Made by a program: the position numbers and the translations under genes. From Teredinibacter franksiae (GTDB lineage Bacteria; Pseudomonadota; Gammaproteobacteria; Pseudomonadales; Cellvibrionaceae): DNA of 64,000 bases. The stretch is from assembly GCF_014218805.1 (NCBI RefSeq), contig NZ_JACJUV010000001.1, forward strand, positions 2,182,501 through 2,246,500. The letters run 5' to 3'. The notes under the pieces are model-generated. The model was not told where the DNA came from. It did not search any database and was given only the letters and a program-made list of their open reading frames with translations. How positions within the stretch are numbered: position 1 is the stretch's first letter; each line of letters opens with the position of its first letter. This document shows, piece after piece, positions 45,739 through 54,477 of the stretch.

Positions 45739-46134
45739 TTAGCTGGCTCGCGCTACTTTTACATGCGCTTCAATCGCCCCAATCAGCTCGCCCTTGCTGA
45801 ATGGTTTCGTGAGGTACTGGTCTGAACCAACAATGCGCCCCTTAGCTTTATCGAACAAGCCGTCTTTACTGGACAGCATAATCACTGGGGTCGACTTAAA
45901 TTCACTGTTATTTTTAATTAATGCGCAGGTCTGGTAGCCGTCCAAACGGGGCATCATGATATCGACAAAAATGATATCGGGACGGGTATCGGCTATTTTC
46001 GCGAGGGCATCAAAGCCATCTGTAGCCGTGACAACAGTGCACCCCACCTTTTTCAACAGCGTTTCAGCTGTTCGGCGGATGGTTTTACTGTCGTCGATAA
46101 CCATCACTTTTAAGTGTTCTAGATTGACATCCAT
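45739..46134 (-). CDS. pilG: Response regulator PilG (CheY-like)
   Basis: A 131-residue receiver domain with Asp58 in FVDIMMP, acidic pair IDDS and Lys in YLTKPFS. In P. aeruginosa PilG promotes pilus extension via PilB and feeds cAMP signalling. First gene of the eight-gene leftward Chp cluster; the promoter must lie in the 425-bp region to its right. Confidence 0.94.
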   Translation of the reverse strand: MDVNLEHLKVMVIDDSKTIRRTAETLLKKVGCTVVTATDGFDALAKIADTRPDIIFVDIMMPRLDGYQTCALIKNNSEFKSTPVIMLSSKDGLFDKAKGRIVGSDQYLTKPFSKGELIGAIEAHVKVARAS

Positions 46135-46559
46135 AAAGTGACCTTGCTAATTCGTATGTAAGAATGATGATAACTGCGCCACACACTTACTCTAACTAAA
46201 GTATGAGACAACTTTTAACATAGTTTTGCAGTTTAATCCATAAACGCTTGATAGAAATAGAATTCTCCACTTTTCTCCGGCTGCGGCCAAAGCCAGTATT
46301 TTACCGTCTCAAAGCATCAACTTCCGGATATACCGCATGGAACCACTGAACAGAGTTCTCAAGCCAAAAGGACCTAGAGAAACACTGTACCCAGCAATTC
46401 AACCTTTCGATACACAGAAAGGCCACCTACATGACACACCCAAAATGAAAAACACCCCCAAAAGACAGAGGCACAACGTTTTATTCTAAGATTCCTTTAT
46501 AATCGTCCAAGTTTCCCGCTTTCGCCAATCAAACTTCAACCTGAACCTGGAGCCCTGCA
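46135..46559. other. Divergent promoter region between pilG and gshB
   Basis: About 425 bp with no convincing gene. It must contain the promoters of the leftward Chp cluster and the rightward gshB-tonB unit. Near 46496-46503 the sequence TTTATAATC resembles a -10 element for gshB. No repeat or recognisable operator stands out. Confidence 0.5.
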
Positions 46560-47510
46560 TTGAACACTACGCTCGCTATCGGTGTGGTCATGGACCCTAT
46601 ATCCACGATTACGCACTACAAGGATACTACGCTGGCATTACTTCTGGCTGCACAGGAAAGAGGCCATCAGCTTTTTTATATGGAAATGCGTGACCTATTT
46701 CTCGCTCAAGGGCAAGCTCGCGCCCGAATGGCTGTACTAAAAGTGTTCGACGACGAGGCCCACTGGTATCAGCTTGAACAAACCGAAGAAAAGGCGTTAT
46801 CTGAACTGGATGCCGTACTGATGCGCAAAGATCCGCCGTTCGACAACCAGTATATTTACGCAACCTACATACTCGAGCGCGCCGAACAGCTTGGAACCTT
46901 GATCGTAAACAAACCCGCAAGCCTTCGCGACTGCAACGAAAAAGTTTTTGCCACCCAGTTCCCGCAGTGCTGCCCCCCCGTGCTTGTCAGCCGTGACCCC
47001 CAGCAACTCAAAGGATTCCACCAACAATATGGCGATGTTATTTTTAAACCACTAGACGGCATGGGTGGTACGGGAATTTTTCGCTGCAAAGCCGACGACC
47101 CCAATGTGAGCGTGATTATCGAAACCCTCACCGAAATGGGCGAAGGCTTCATCATGGCTCAGCAATTTATCCCCGACATTCGCAACGGTGATAAGCGCGT
47201 ATTGGTCGTGAACGGCGAAGCCATACCCTACTCCCTTGCTCGAATTCCGGCCCAGGGCGAAACGCGCGGCAACCTTGCCGCCGGTGGCAGCGGTATTGCG
47301 CAGCCCCTAAGCGACCGAGATCGCTGGATTGTGGAACAGGTAGCGCCAACTCTGGTGGAAAAAGGGTTAATGTTCGTTGGGCTGGATATTATCGGCGATT
47401 ACCTTACCGAAATTAACGTTACCAGCCCCACTTGCGTGCGGGAAATAGACAAAGCCTATAACACACGTATCGGCGAAAAATTAATCATAGCCATTGAGGC
47501 AAAACGCTAG
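46560..47510 (+). CDS. gshB: Glutathione synthetase
   Basis: ATP-grasp enzyme joining gamma-glutamylcysteine and glycine. 316 residues, family-typical. The start is a TTG at 46560 with GGAG upstream, giving the expected N-terminal strand ending VVMDPISTI. Motifs include VLMRKDPPFD, NKPASLRDCNEK, FKPLDGMGGTGIF and LDIIGDYLTEINVTSPT. The TonB-family gene follows after 5 bp, as in Pseudomonas. Confidence 0.96.
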   Translation: MNTTLAIGVVMDPISTITHYKDTTLALLLAAQERGHQLFYMEMRDLFLAQGQARARMAVLKVFDDEAHWYQLEQTEEKALSELDAVLMRKDPPFDNQYIYATYILERAEQLGTLIVNKPASLRDCNEKVFATQFPQCCPPVLVSRDPQQLKGFHQQYGDVIFKPLDGMGGTGIFRCKADDPNVSVIIETLTEMGEGFIMAQQFIPDIRNGDKRVLVVNGEAIPYSLARIPAQGETRGNLAAGGSGIAQPLSDRDRWIVEQVAPTLVEKGLMFVGLDIIGDYLTEINVTSPTCVREIDKAYNTRIGEKLIIAIEAKR

Positions 47511-47515
47511 AACCC

Positions 47516-48397
47516 ATGACAGCCGTATTACTCCCAGAACCCAGCAGTGGTGATCGACTAAGCTTTACGTTTTTCATTGCCGCTGCCGTGCATGCAATGG
47601 TTATCTTTGGCCTCGGATTTTCCATTGAGAGTGGTCAAAAAATAGCCCCAACGCTTAACATTACACTGGCCACCCACAGCGATGAGCGTGCGCCAGAGAA
47701 AGCCGACTTCCTTGCGCAACACAACCAGCAAGCCAGCGGCACAATAGATATTGTTAAGGAGATTACCTCGCGTACACAGGCAGAAATAGCCGATACGAAT
47801 GTGCGCGACGTAAACCCTATTGCACAACAAAAAGCCTCCAGTAAAAGCCAGAGTAATACGCAATTACTGTCCACAACACGCCCGCAAGAAACCCGTGTAC
47901 TCAAGCAGAAAAACCCAGAAAAAACCGTTAACCGTGAAGAGAAGCAAGGCCAGGAAGTCGACACACCACTGGTAAACTTAGAACTTGCTAGCCTGCAGGC
48001 ACACCTCGACAAACTTAAGCAGGCCGAAGCCAAGAAACCTCGAGTACGGCGACTAATTTCAGTTTCCACCAGAGCGGCACACGACGCCATATACCTGAAC
48101 AACTGGGAAGAAAAAATAGAATTAATCGGCAACAAAAACTTCCCTGCCGAAGCCGTAGCCAAGGAGATATTTGGGAATCTGCGCCTAGCGGTATTAATCA
48201 ATCGCACCGGTGGCGTGGAAAACATTGAAATCCTTCAGTCCTCCGGCCACAAATTACTCGATGACGCTGCCCTGCAGATTGTTCGCCTAGCGGCGCCTTT
48301 TGACCGTTTTCCACCCGAAATTCGGAAAACAGCGGACCAGCTAGAGATTATTCGAACCTGGCGCTTTGAAATTACCGGGCTTCGCACATCAAAATAG
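47516..48397 (+). CDS. TonB-family energy-transducing protein
   Basis: A 293-residue inner-membrane protein with one N-terminal TM (~15-33), a long charged periplasmic region with Gln/Lys-rich sequence and a C-terminal TonB domain (~205-290: YLNNWEEKIELIGNKNFP, GNLRLAVLINRTGGVENIEI). Typical TonB proteins have Pro-rich linkers; this one does not, resembling TonB3 (PA0406) of P. aeruginosa, which lies at the same place and has been linked to twitching and pilus assembly. No ExbB/ExbD genes are adjacent. Confidence 0.9.
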   Translation: MTAVLLPEPSSGDRLSFTFFIAAAVHAMVIFGLGFSIESGQKIAPTLNITLATHSDERAPEKADFLAQHNQQASGTIDIVKEITSRTQAEIADTNVRDVNPIAQQKASSKSQSNTQLLSTTRPQETRVLKQKNPEKTVNREEKQGQEVDTPLVNLELASLQAHLDKLKQAEAKKPRVRRLISVSTRAAHDAIYLNNWEEKIELIGNKNFPAEAVAKEIFGNLRLAVLINRTGGVENIEILQSSGHKLLDDAALQIVRLAAPFDRFPPEIRKTADQLEIIRTWRFEITGLRTSK

Positions 48398-48539
48398 CGC
48401 AGCTGATTTTAGCGTTCCTACAACGCACATTAATTCTAAATATACTCGCCAGCGATATTGATACCGAATTTTTTGGCCTTCGATCAGAATATTCACCCTA
48501 AGCGCTTGTTTTATTTAATTGCACACGCATACTGAACCT

Positions 48540-49124
48540 ATGAGCGATACAAAGTGGCCAACAGTGGAAACAGCCGACAGTCTTCGCGATCATTTTTTGA
48601 TTGCGATGCCGTCTTTGACTGACCCCATTTTCAACCGATCAGTCACCTATATCTGCGACCATTCAGACCAAGGCGCAATGGGCATTGTGCTTAACCAACC
48701 GCTCGAATTAAAAATGGGCGATGTATTCGACCAACTGTCCATAGAGTACAACAGTACACTCGACAACTACCCAGTGCTGGCGGGAGGCCCGGTCGATATG
48801 CAACGCGGCTTTGTATTACACCGCGATCAGGGCACGTGGGATTCTACCCTGCGTATCACCTCCGAAATCAGCCTTACCGCTTCACGAGATATCGTTGCAG
48901 CCATCGCTCGCGAGCAGGGACCAAAGCACGCCCAATTTGCGCTGGGCTATGCTGGCTGGAGCCCCGGCCAACTCGAAGAAGAAATTAGCGCGAATTCTTG
49001 GTTAATTGTGCCGGCCGATACCGGCATCATGTTCGACACACCGGTCGAAGACCGCTGGGGGGCCACAGCGCGTCAGCTCGGCGTTGATATGAACCTGATC
49101 TCCACCACGGCAGGCCATGCCTGA
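48540..49124 (+). CDS. yqgE: YqgE/AlgH family protein
   Basis: 194-residue cytoplasmic protein of the UPF0301 family; molecular function unknown despite an old link to alginate regulation. Diagnostic motifs: FLIAMPSLTDPIFNRSVTYI, GAMGIVLNQP, GGPVDMQRGFVLH and GYAGWSPGQLE. The ATG at 48540 fits the family. It overlaps ruvX by 8 bp, the usual pairing. Confidence 0.95.
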   Translation: MSDTKWPTVETADSLRDHFLIAMPSLTDPIFNRSVTYICDHSDQGAMGIVLNQPLELKMGDVFDQLSIEYNSTLDNYPVLAGGPVDMQRGFVLHRDQGTWDSTLRITSEISLTASRDIVAAIAREQGPKHAQFALGYAGWSPGQLEEEISANSWLIVPADTGIMFDTPVEDRWGATARQLGVDMNLISTTAGHA

Positions 49125-49539
49125 CAACCCCACCACCGTACTCGCTTTCGATTTTGGCACCCGCAGCATTGGCGCTGCGGTTGGTCAGACTCTCACACAA
49201 ACGGCCACAGAGCTGTCGAACTTGCGCGCTAAAGAAGGCATTCCAGACTGGGCTGAACTGGAAAAACTACTAACAGAATGGCGGCCAGACATAGTGGTTG
49301 TGGGGTTGCCGGTGAATATGGACGGCAGCGAAATGGAAATGACGCGCCGCGCACGAAAATTCGGAAACCGCATTAACGGTCGCTTTGGCTACAAAATCGC
49401 GTTTATGGATGAACGCCTCACCACAAGAGAAGCAAAAGCCGAGGCGGCAACTCAAGGGCATCGTGGAAACTACCGCAACAACCCCATCGACGCCATTGCT
49501 GCACGTCTAATTCTCGAAAGCTGGATGACACAGAACTAG
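49117..49539 (+). CDS. ruvX: Holliday junction resolvase-like protein RuvX (YqgF)
   Basis: RNase H-fold nuclease of 140 residues, implicated in 16S rRNA 5' maturation. Motifs: LAFDFGTRSIGAA with the first catalytic Asp, VVGLPVNMDGSE, FMDERLTTREA and NPIDAIAARLIL with the last Asp. Its start overlaps the end of yqgE. In P. aeruginosa pyrR-pyrB-pyrC follow here; in this window they do not. Confidence 0.95.
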   Translation: MPDNPTTVLAFDFGTRSIGAAVGQTLTQTATELSNLRAKEGIPDWAELEKLLTEWRPDIVVVGLPVNMDGSEMEMTRRARKFGNRINGRFGYKIAFMDERLTTREAKAEAATQGHRGNYRNNPIDAIAARLILESWMTQN

Positions 49540-49667
49540 ACTCCCACCAAGGAAGAGCGGCGGCGTAAACAAGCCGCTAGAAGGCAATCCTGTGTTTCAT
49601 CATCCAATAGGCCATACACACAAAAACACCTCCTGAGGTTTACTCACAACCCACACACCTTTTGAAA

Positions 49668-50810
49668 CTAGAAACGCCGCGTTTTCGAAGCCTCATCGTC
49701 CTGAATGCTCAACTCATCGGCGGCATTGGACAGGTACTCCGCATCTGTTTCCGAACCAAGTTTAATCATCAAACGAAGATCGTTAGGTGAATCCGCATGA
49801 GAAAGCGCATCTTCGTAGGTAATCTCACCAGAGTCATAGAGATCATATAATGCCTGATCGAAAGTTTGCATACCCAACTCTGTTGATTTCTTCATCAATT
49901 CTTTCAGTTCATGCACCTGCCCCTTGCGCACGAGATCCTGCGCCAAGGGCGTATTTAAAAAGACCTCCAAACAAGCACGGCGACCCAGACCATCCGGTGT
50001 CGGAATAAGCTGCTGGGCAACAATGGCACGTAAATTTAAGGACAAATCCATCCATAACTGGGAGTGTCGGTCGGCTGGGAAGAAGTGAATAATGCGATCC
50101 AGCGCCTGGTTGGCATTGTTGGCGTGCAGAGTCGCCAGACACAGGTGGCCGGTTTCAGCAAAGGCAATAGCGTGATCCATGGTTTCACGTGAGCGCACCT
50201 CACCAATCAATATCACGTCGGGCGCCTGCCGCAGCGTATTTTTGAGGGCAACCTCAAACGACTCCGTATCGATACCTACTTCGCGCTGGGTAATAACACA
50301 GCCCTGGTGCTGATGGATAAATTCGATAGGGTCTTCGATGGAAATAATGTGGCCTTTCGAATTTCGGTTGCGATGACCAATCATCGCCGCCAGCGACGTT
50401 GACTTACCGGTACCGGTTGCGCCCACAAACAACACCAAGCCACGCTTCACCATGGCCAGCTCTTTAACAGTTTCCGGCAAGCTTAGCTCGTCAATCGACG
50501 GGATTTTGGTTTCTATTCGACGCAGTACCATACCCGCTAAGTTACGCTGATAAAATGCACTGGCACGGAATCGCCCCACACCACGCGCACTGATAGCGAA
50601 ATTCAGCTCTTTGGTTTCCATAAACTCTTTACGCTGCTTTTCGTTCATCACACTCAACACTGTCTCGCGCGACTTTTCAGGCGACATCGGTGTTGAAGAC
50701 ACGGGTACAATCTTACCGTGCAGTTTCATTGAAGGTGGCACACCCGCGGTAATAAACAGGTCTGACGCACCTTTCTCTACCATCAACGACAACAAACGAT
50801 CAAAATCCAT
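49668..50810 (-). CDS. pilU: Type IV pilus retraction ATPase PilU
   Basis: Hexameric PilT-like ATPase supporting pilus retraction. 380 residues, with Walker A GATGTGKST near residue 130, Walker B-type VILIGEVRSRETM and a His box LATLHANNANQAL. The long acidic C-terminal extension past the PilT core is typical of PilU. TAGGAATCC precedes the ATG, and a 17-bp tandem repeat begins 14 bp upstream of the start. It follows pilT on the same strand. Confidence 0.96.
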   Translation of the reverse strand: MDFDRLLSLMVEKGASDLFITAGVPPSMKLHGKIVPVSSTPMSPEKSRETVLSVMNEKQRKEFMETKELNFAISARGVGRFRASAFYQRNLAGMVLRRIETKIPSIDELSLPETVKELAMVKRGLVLFVGATGTGKSTSLAAMIGHRNRNSKGHIISIEDPIEFIHQHQGCVITQREVGIDTESFEVALKNTLRQAPDVILIGEVRSRETMDHAIAFAETGHLCLATLHANNANQALDRIIHFFPADRHSQLWMDLSLNLRAIVAQQLIPTPDGLGRRACLEVFLNTPLAQDLVRKGQVHELKELMKKSTELGMQTFDQALYDLYDSGEITYEDALSHADSPNDLRLMIKLGSETDAEYLSNAADELSIQDDEASKTRRF

Positions 50811-50823
50811 GGGGATTCCTATA

Positions 50824-50925
50824 GTTACAACGTTCTATTAGTTACAACGTTCTATTAGTTACAACGTTCTATTAGTTACAACGTTCTATTAGTTACAACG
50901 TTCTGTTAGTTACAACGTTCTGTTA
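50824..50925. repeat. 17-bp tandem repeat, six copies, directly upstream of pilU
   Basis: The unit GTTACAACGTTCTATTA starts at 50824, 50841, 50858, 50875, 50892 and 50909. The last two copies carry G for A in the second half (TCTGTTA). Each unit holds the palindrome AACGTT. The array occupies the 5' leader or promoter of pilU, so a change in copy number would alter spacing there. Confidence 0.95.
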
Positions 50926-51040
50926 ACAGGTTCGTTATTTTGCCACAACTGGCGAACCACTTAATTAAGGGCAACCCGATTGATTGCTCTTAGCCTCTGC
51001 GCGTCCTCTCAACCTCTAGCGCGAGGCAGCCTGCACAGAG

Positions 51041-51082
51041 GCCTTTGCTGGCCTGAAAACCCTCAGCAAGGCTTTTCAGGCC
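51041..51082 (-). terminator. Interleaved alternative hairpins downstream of pilT
   Basis: Segments occur in the order A1 (GCCTTTGCTG, 51041-51050), B1 (GGCCTGAAAA, 51050-51059), A2 (CAGCAAGGC, 51064-51072), B2 (TTTTCAGGCC, 51073-51082). A1 pairs with A2 (one bulge) and B1 pairs perfectly with B2, so the two hairpins exclude each other or form a compact pseudoknot. It could be a terminator or attenuator for transcripts leaving pilT (minus strand); there is no long U-run. Confidence 0.5.
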
Positions 51083-51137
51083 ATGCCTTGAACGCCTTCT
51101 GTACTGCTCTTCAAAGGGGCGCGCTATACCCGGCCGA

Positions 51138-52172
51138 TTAAAAACTATCGGGCATTTTCGCTTTCTCTTTAGCGACATCGCGGGAGATAATTCTACGCTC
51201 AACCATATCGGCCAAACATTGATCCATTGTCTGCATACCCACTGAAGCACCAGTTTGAATCGCAGAGTACATTTGCGCCACTTTGTCTTCACGAATCAGG
51301 TTACGAATCGCCGGTGTGCCACGCATAATTTCATGTGCCGCTACTCGGCCGCCGCCACTGCGCTTCATCAGTGTTTGCGAAACCACGGCTTCAAGGGACT
51401 CCGAGAGCATTGAACGCACCATGGATTTCTCATTGGCGGGAAATACGTCCACGATACGGTCAACGGTTTTAGCCGCCGAGGTGGTATGCAAGGTGCCAAA
51501 CACTAAATGCCCGGTTTCTGCCGCCGTCAGCGCTAAGCGAATAGTTTCTAGGTCACGCATCTCACCCACCAAGATAATATCCGGGTCTTCACGCAATGCC
51601 GAACGTAAGGCTTCAGCAAAACCGTGGGTATCGCGGTGCACTTCTCGCTGGTTCACCAAACATTTTTTACTTTCATGCACAAATTCTATAGGGTCTTCAA
51701 TGGTAAGAACATGGTGGTACTTATTCTCATTGATATAATCCATCATCGCTGCAAGCGTTGTGGACTTACCCGACCCCGTGGGGCCAGTCACCAACACCAG
51801 GCCACGAGGCACCGAAGATACATCGCGGAACACCTGCCCCATACCCAGCTCCTCCATGGTTAACACCTTAGAAGGAATGGTTCGGAACACCGCAGCAGAA
51901 CCGCGATTCTGGTTAAAAGCGTTCACCCGGAAGCGAGCAACGCCAGGCACTTCGAAAGAAAAATCTGTTTCCAGAAATTCTTCGTAGTCCTTACGCTGCT
52001 TGTCGTTCATAATTTCATAGATCAGACCGTGAACTTGCTTGTGCTCCATTGGCGGCAAATTAATACGGCGAACATCGCCATCCACACGGATCATGGGTGG
52101 TAAACCTGCGGAAAGGTGCAAATCGGAAGCACCCTGTTTGGCAGAAAAAGCAAGTAATTCAGTAATATCCAT
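51138..52172 (-). CDS. pilT: Type IV pilus retraction ATPase PilT
   Basis: Main ATPase powering pilus retraction and twitching. 344 residues, canonical. Walker A GPTGSGKST near residue 130, Asp box and Walker B (DIILVGEMRDLETI), His box GTLHTTSAAKTVDR and the C-terminal AIRNLIRE motif needed for retraction. Divergent from yggS, as in Pseudomonas. Confidence 0.97.
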   Translation of the reverse strand: MDITELLAFSAKQGASDLHLSAGLPPMIRVDGDVRRINLPPMEHKQVHGLIYEIMNDKQRKDYEEFLETDFSFEVPGVARFRVNAFNQNRGSAAVFRTIPSKVLTMEELGMGQVFRDVSSVPRGLVLVTGPTGSGKSTTLAAMMDYINENKYHHVLTIEDPIEFVHESKKCLVNQREVHRDTHGFAEALRSALREDPDIILVGEMRDLETIRLALTAAETGHLVFGTLHTTSAAKTVDRIVDVFPANEKSMVRSMLSESLEAVVSQTLMKRSGGGRVAAHEIMRGTPAIRNLIREDKVAQMYSAIQTGASVGMQTMDQCLADMVERRIISRDVAKEKAKMPDSF

Positions 52173-52287
52173 AGAAAAGCCTTATTTCAGCTGCGACCCA
52201 ACGCTAATACACTACGTTTCAGGTTTTAATCAGGTTAAAAAAAGAGTTGAATGAGTTTCCGGGGGATAATCCCGATGGATTAAGTAT

Positions 52288-52980
52288 ATGCACAACATCC
52301 CACACAAGATAACCCAAGTTACCACACGAATCGAAAAAGCAGCATTGCATGCCAACAGAAACCCGCAAGACATCACACTCCTGGCGGTAAGCAAGCGCCA
52401 GCCAGAAGATGCCATCCTCGAAGCATACCGTTCTGGCCTGCGCCACTTTGGTGAAAACTATGTACAGGAAGCGCTGGCAAAAATCGAGCGACTGAAACTG
52501 CCACAGGCCGTTTGGCATTTTATTGGGCCAATCCAAAGCAACAAAACCAGCCAAATCGCCGAGCACTTTCACTGGGTGCACGCTATCGAACGATTAAAAA
52601 TTGCACGCCGACTGAGCGAACAGCGCAACCCGAAATACCCACCGCTCAACGTATGCTTACAAATCAATATCGATAATGAAACGACAAAAGCGGGCGTAAC
52701 CCCAGAAGACGCCGAAGCGTTGGCACTGCAAATTACCGAACTTCCCAACCTAAAGCTGCGCGGCCTTATGGCCATACCACTGCGAGTGGTTATCCCGCAG
52801 CACAACGACGATGCCTTTACCCGCATGAAGCAACTGTTCAAGCGCTTGAAAAAACACGACTCGCTCTCCACTATAGATACCCTATCTATGGGAATGTCTA
52901 CCGATATGGAGTCGGCCATTCAGCAGGGTGCAACTATTGTTCGCGTTGGAACAGCGCTTTTTGGGCCCCGTACAAACTAA
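52288..52980 (+). CDS. yggS: YggS-family pyridoxal phosphate homeostasis protein
   Basis: PLP-binding TIM-barrel protein (PLPBP/COG0325) that buffers pyridoxal phosphate and affects amino-acid pools. 230 residues. PLP lysine in LLAVSKRQP (~35), HFGENYVQEA, WHFIGPIQSNK, LMAIP and SMGMSTDMESAI, the phosphate-binding loop. It starts a rightward run yggS, SYLF gene, proC, yggT. Confidence 0.95.
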   Translation: MHNIPHKITQVTTRIEKAALHANRNPQDITLLAVSKRQPEDAILEAYRSGLRHFGENYVQEALAKIERLKLPQAVWHFIGPIQSNKTSQIAEHFHWVHAIERLKIARRLSEQRNPKYPPLNVCLQINIDNETTKAGVTPEDAEALALQITELPNLKLRGLMAIPLRVVIPQHNDDAFTRMKQLFKRLKKHDSLSTIDTLSMGMSTDMESAIQQGATIVRVGTALFGPRTN

Positions 52981-52997
52981 CCCTCAAGGATCACCAT

Positions 52998-53567
52998 ATG
53001 AAATTGTCACTGCTTAAGCTTGCCCTGCTACTGGCTCTAGCCAGCATTACCGCCAGCTGTGTAACCAATCAAGGAGCCTCCAAGGCCGACAAGCAGCAAT
53101 CCATACTGGAAATGAAAAACGACACCCTCAGCCGCCTGTTCAAGGTAAAGCCTCACGTCCGCGGTCAACTCAACGAGGCGCCCGGATACGCTGTTTTCAG
53201 TAACGCTAATGTCAACTTAGTACTGGCAAGCTTCGGCGGCGGCTACGGGGTGGTAAAGAATATGAAGACCGGACAGCACACTTACATGAATATGGGTGAA
53301 GTGGGCCTTGGCCTTGGCTTGGGTGCGAAAGATTTTCGTATTGTCATGGTTTTTGATAGCACCGAAGTAATGAACAAGTTCATCAACCAGGGTTGGGTAT
53401 TTGGCGGGCAGGCCGATGCCGCAGCCAAAGCGTCAGACAAAGGCGCCGCCGTTGGTGGCGAAGCCGTGGTCAACGGCATTACCATTTATCAACTCACTGA
53501 ATCGGGGCTTGCACTGCAAGCAACGGTGAAAGGCACTAAATTCTGGAAATCCACTGAATTGAATTAA
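52998..53567 (+). CDS. SYLF/Ysc84-domain lipoprotein
   Basis: 189 residues with lipoprotein signal MKLSLLKLALLLALASITASC (Cys21). The SYLF domain follows: GYAVFSNANVNLVLASFGGGYGV and GLGLGLGAKDFRIVMVFD are the conserved phospholipid-binding stretches. Bacterial function is poorly known. It sits 17 bp after yggS and 18 bp before proC, where P. aeruginosa has no such gene to my recollection. Confidence 0.88.
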   Translation: MKLSLLKLALLLALASITASCVTNQGASKADKQQSILEMKNDTLSRLFKVKPHVRGQLNEAPGYAVFSNANVNLVLASFGGGYGVVKNMKTGQHTYMNMGEVGLGLGLGAKDFRIVMVFDSTEVMNKFINQGWVFGGQADAAAKASDKGAAVGGEAVVNGITIYQLTESGLALQATVKGTKFWKSTELN

Positions 53568-53585
53568 ACGGGCAACCCTGCAACT

Positions 53586-54407
53586 ATGAATTCTACTCCC
53601 TCAATTGCATTTATCGGCGCCGGCAATATGGCCGGTAGCATTATCGGCGGCCTAGTGGCCAATGGTCGACCAACCACGTCGATTGTCGCCAGCGACCCTA
53701 ATATCGAGGGGCTTACCGCCCTAGCCGACAGTCACGGTATTCACACCACCACCGACAATGCCGAAGCAGTCAAACAAGCCAATATTATTGTATTGGCGAT
53801 AAAACCGCAGATAATGCAGCTGGCCTGCGAGTCTATTGTCGACCACCTCGCAGCCGAAACGTTGGTTATTTCCATCGCTGCGGGCATTACCTGTTCAAGC
53901 CTGAAGCAATGGCTGAATAAAAAGCAGGCCGTTGTGCGCTGTATGCCTAATACTCCGGCACTGGTGAGTGCCGGTGCCAGTGCATTATTTGCCAACAAGC
54001 GTGTAAGTGACGAACAGCGCAAACAAGCGGAAGAAATTCTCGCCGCAGTCGGTACTGTAAACTGGGTAGATAACGAAAAAGACATCGATGCGGTGACAGC
54101 GGTATCGGGCAGCGGCCCAGCCTATTTCTTCCTAATGATAGAAGCCATGATCGACGCTGGCATCAAGCAAGGTCTTACACGTGAGACCGCCACCACACTT
54201 GCCAGCCAAACCGCCTACGGAGCCGCCAAACTGGCCCTGTGCAGTGATGTTGACGTTGGCGAGCTACGTCGCAGGGTAACATCGCCCAACGGTACCACCG
54301 CCGAAGCCATTGCCTCATTTGAGCAAAGTGATTTTCGTGGCATTGTCGGCAAAGCTATGAAAGCCTGTGCAAACCGCTCACGGGCACTGGCCGAGGAGCT
54401 GGGGTAA
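53586..54407 (+). CDS. proC: Pyrroline-5-carboxylate reductase
   Basis: Last step of proline biosynthesis: NAD(P)H-dependent reduction of pyrroline-5-carboxylate. 273 residues. Rossmann motif AFIGAGNMAGSII at the N-terminus, VRCMPNTPALVSAG, and the C-terminal signature TAVSGSGPAYFF then RRRVTSPNGTTAEA. Complete and typical. Confidence 0.97.
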   Translation: MNSTPSIAFIGAGNMAGSIIGGLVANGRPTTSIVASDPNIEGLTALADSHGIHTTTDNAEAVKQANIIVLAIKPQIMQLACESIVDHLAAETLVISIAAGITCSSLKQWLNKKQAVVRCMPNTPALVSAGASALFANKRVSDEQRKQAEEILAAVGTVNWVDNEKDIDAVTAVSGSGPAYFFLMIEAMIDAGIKQGLTRETATTLASQTAYGAAKLALCSDVDVGELRRRVTSPNGTTAEAIASFEQSDFRGIVGKAMKACANRSRALAEELG

Positions 54408-54477
54408 TACCCGATAAACCACCTAACGCAACAACCACACAACAATCCCACAACAACCACGTAAGTAGAGTAAAAGT

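Larger units (their letters stand above)
50811..51137. other. pilT-pilU intergenic region with repeats
   Basis: An unusually long gap (327 bp) for this gene pair. It contains the six-copy 17-bp repeat next to pilU and an interleaved pair of inverted repeats nearer pilT (both listed). Otherwise no gene is supported. Confidence 0.6.

Noticed and set aside
47635..48225. 196-codon minus-strand frame opposite the tonB-family gene
   Set aside because: Antisense to a well-supported gene; Cys/Ser-rich translation without recognisable domain.
50824..50925. CRISPR array
   Set aside because: The 17-bp units are contiguous without unique spacers and no cas genes are present; it is a simple tandem repeat.
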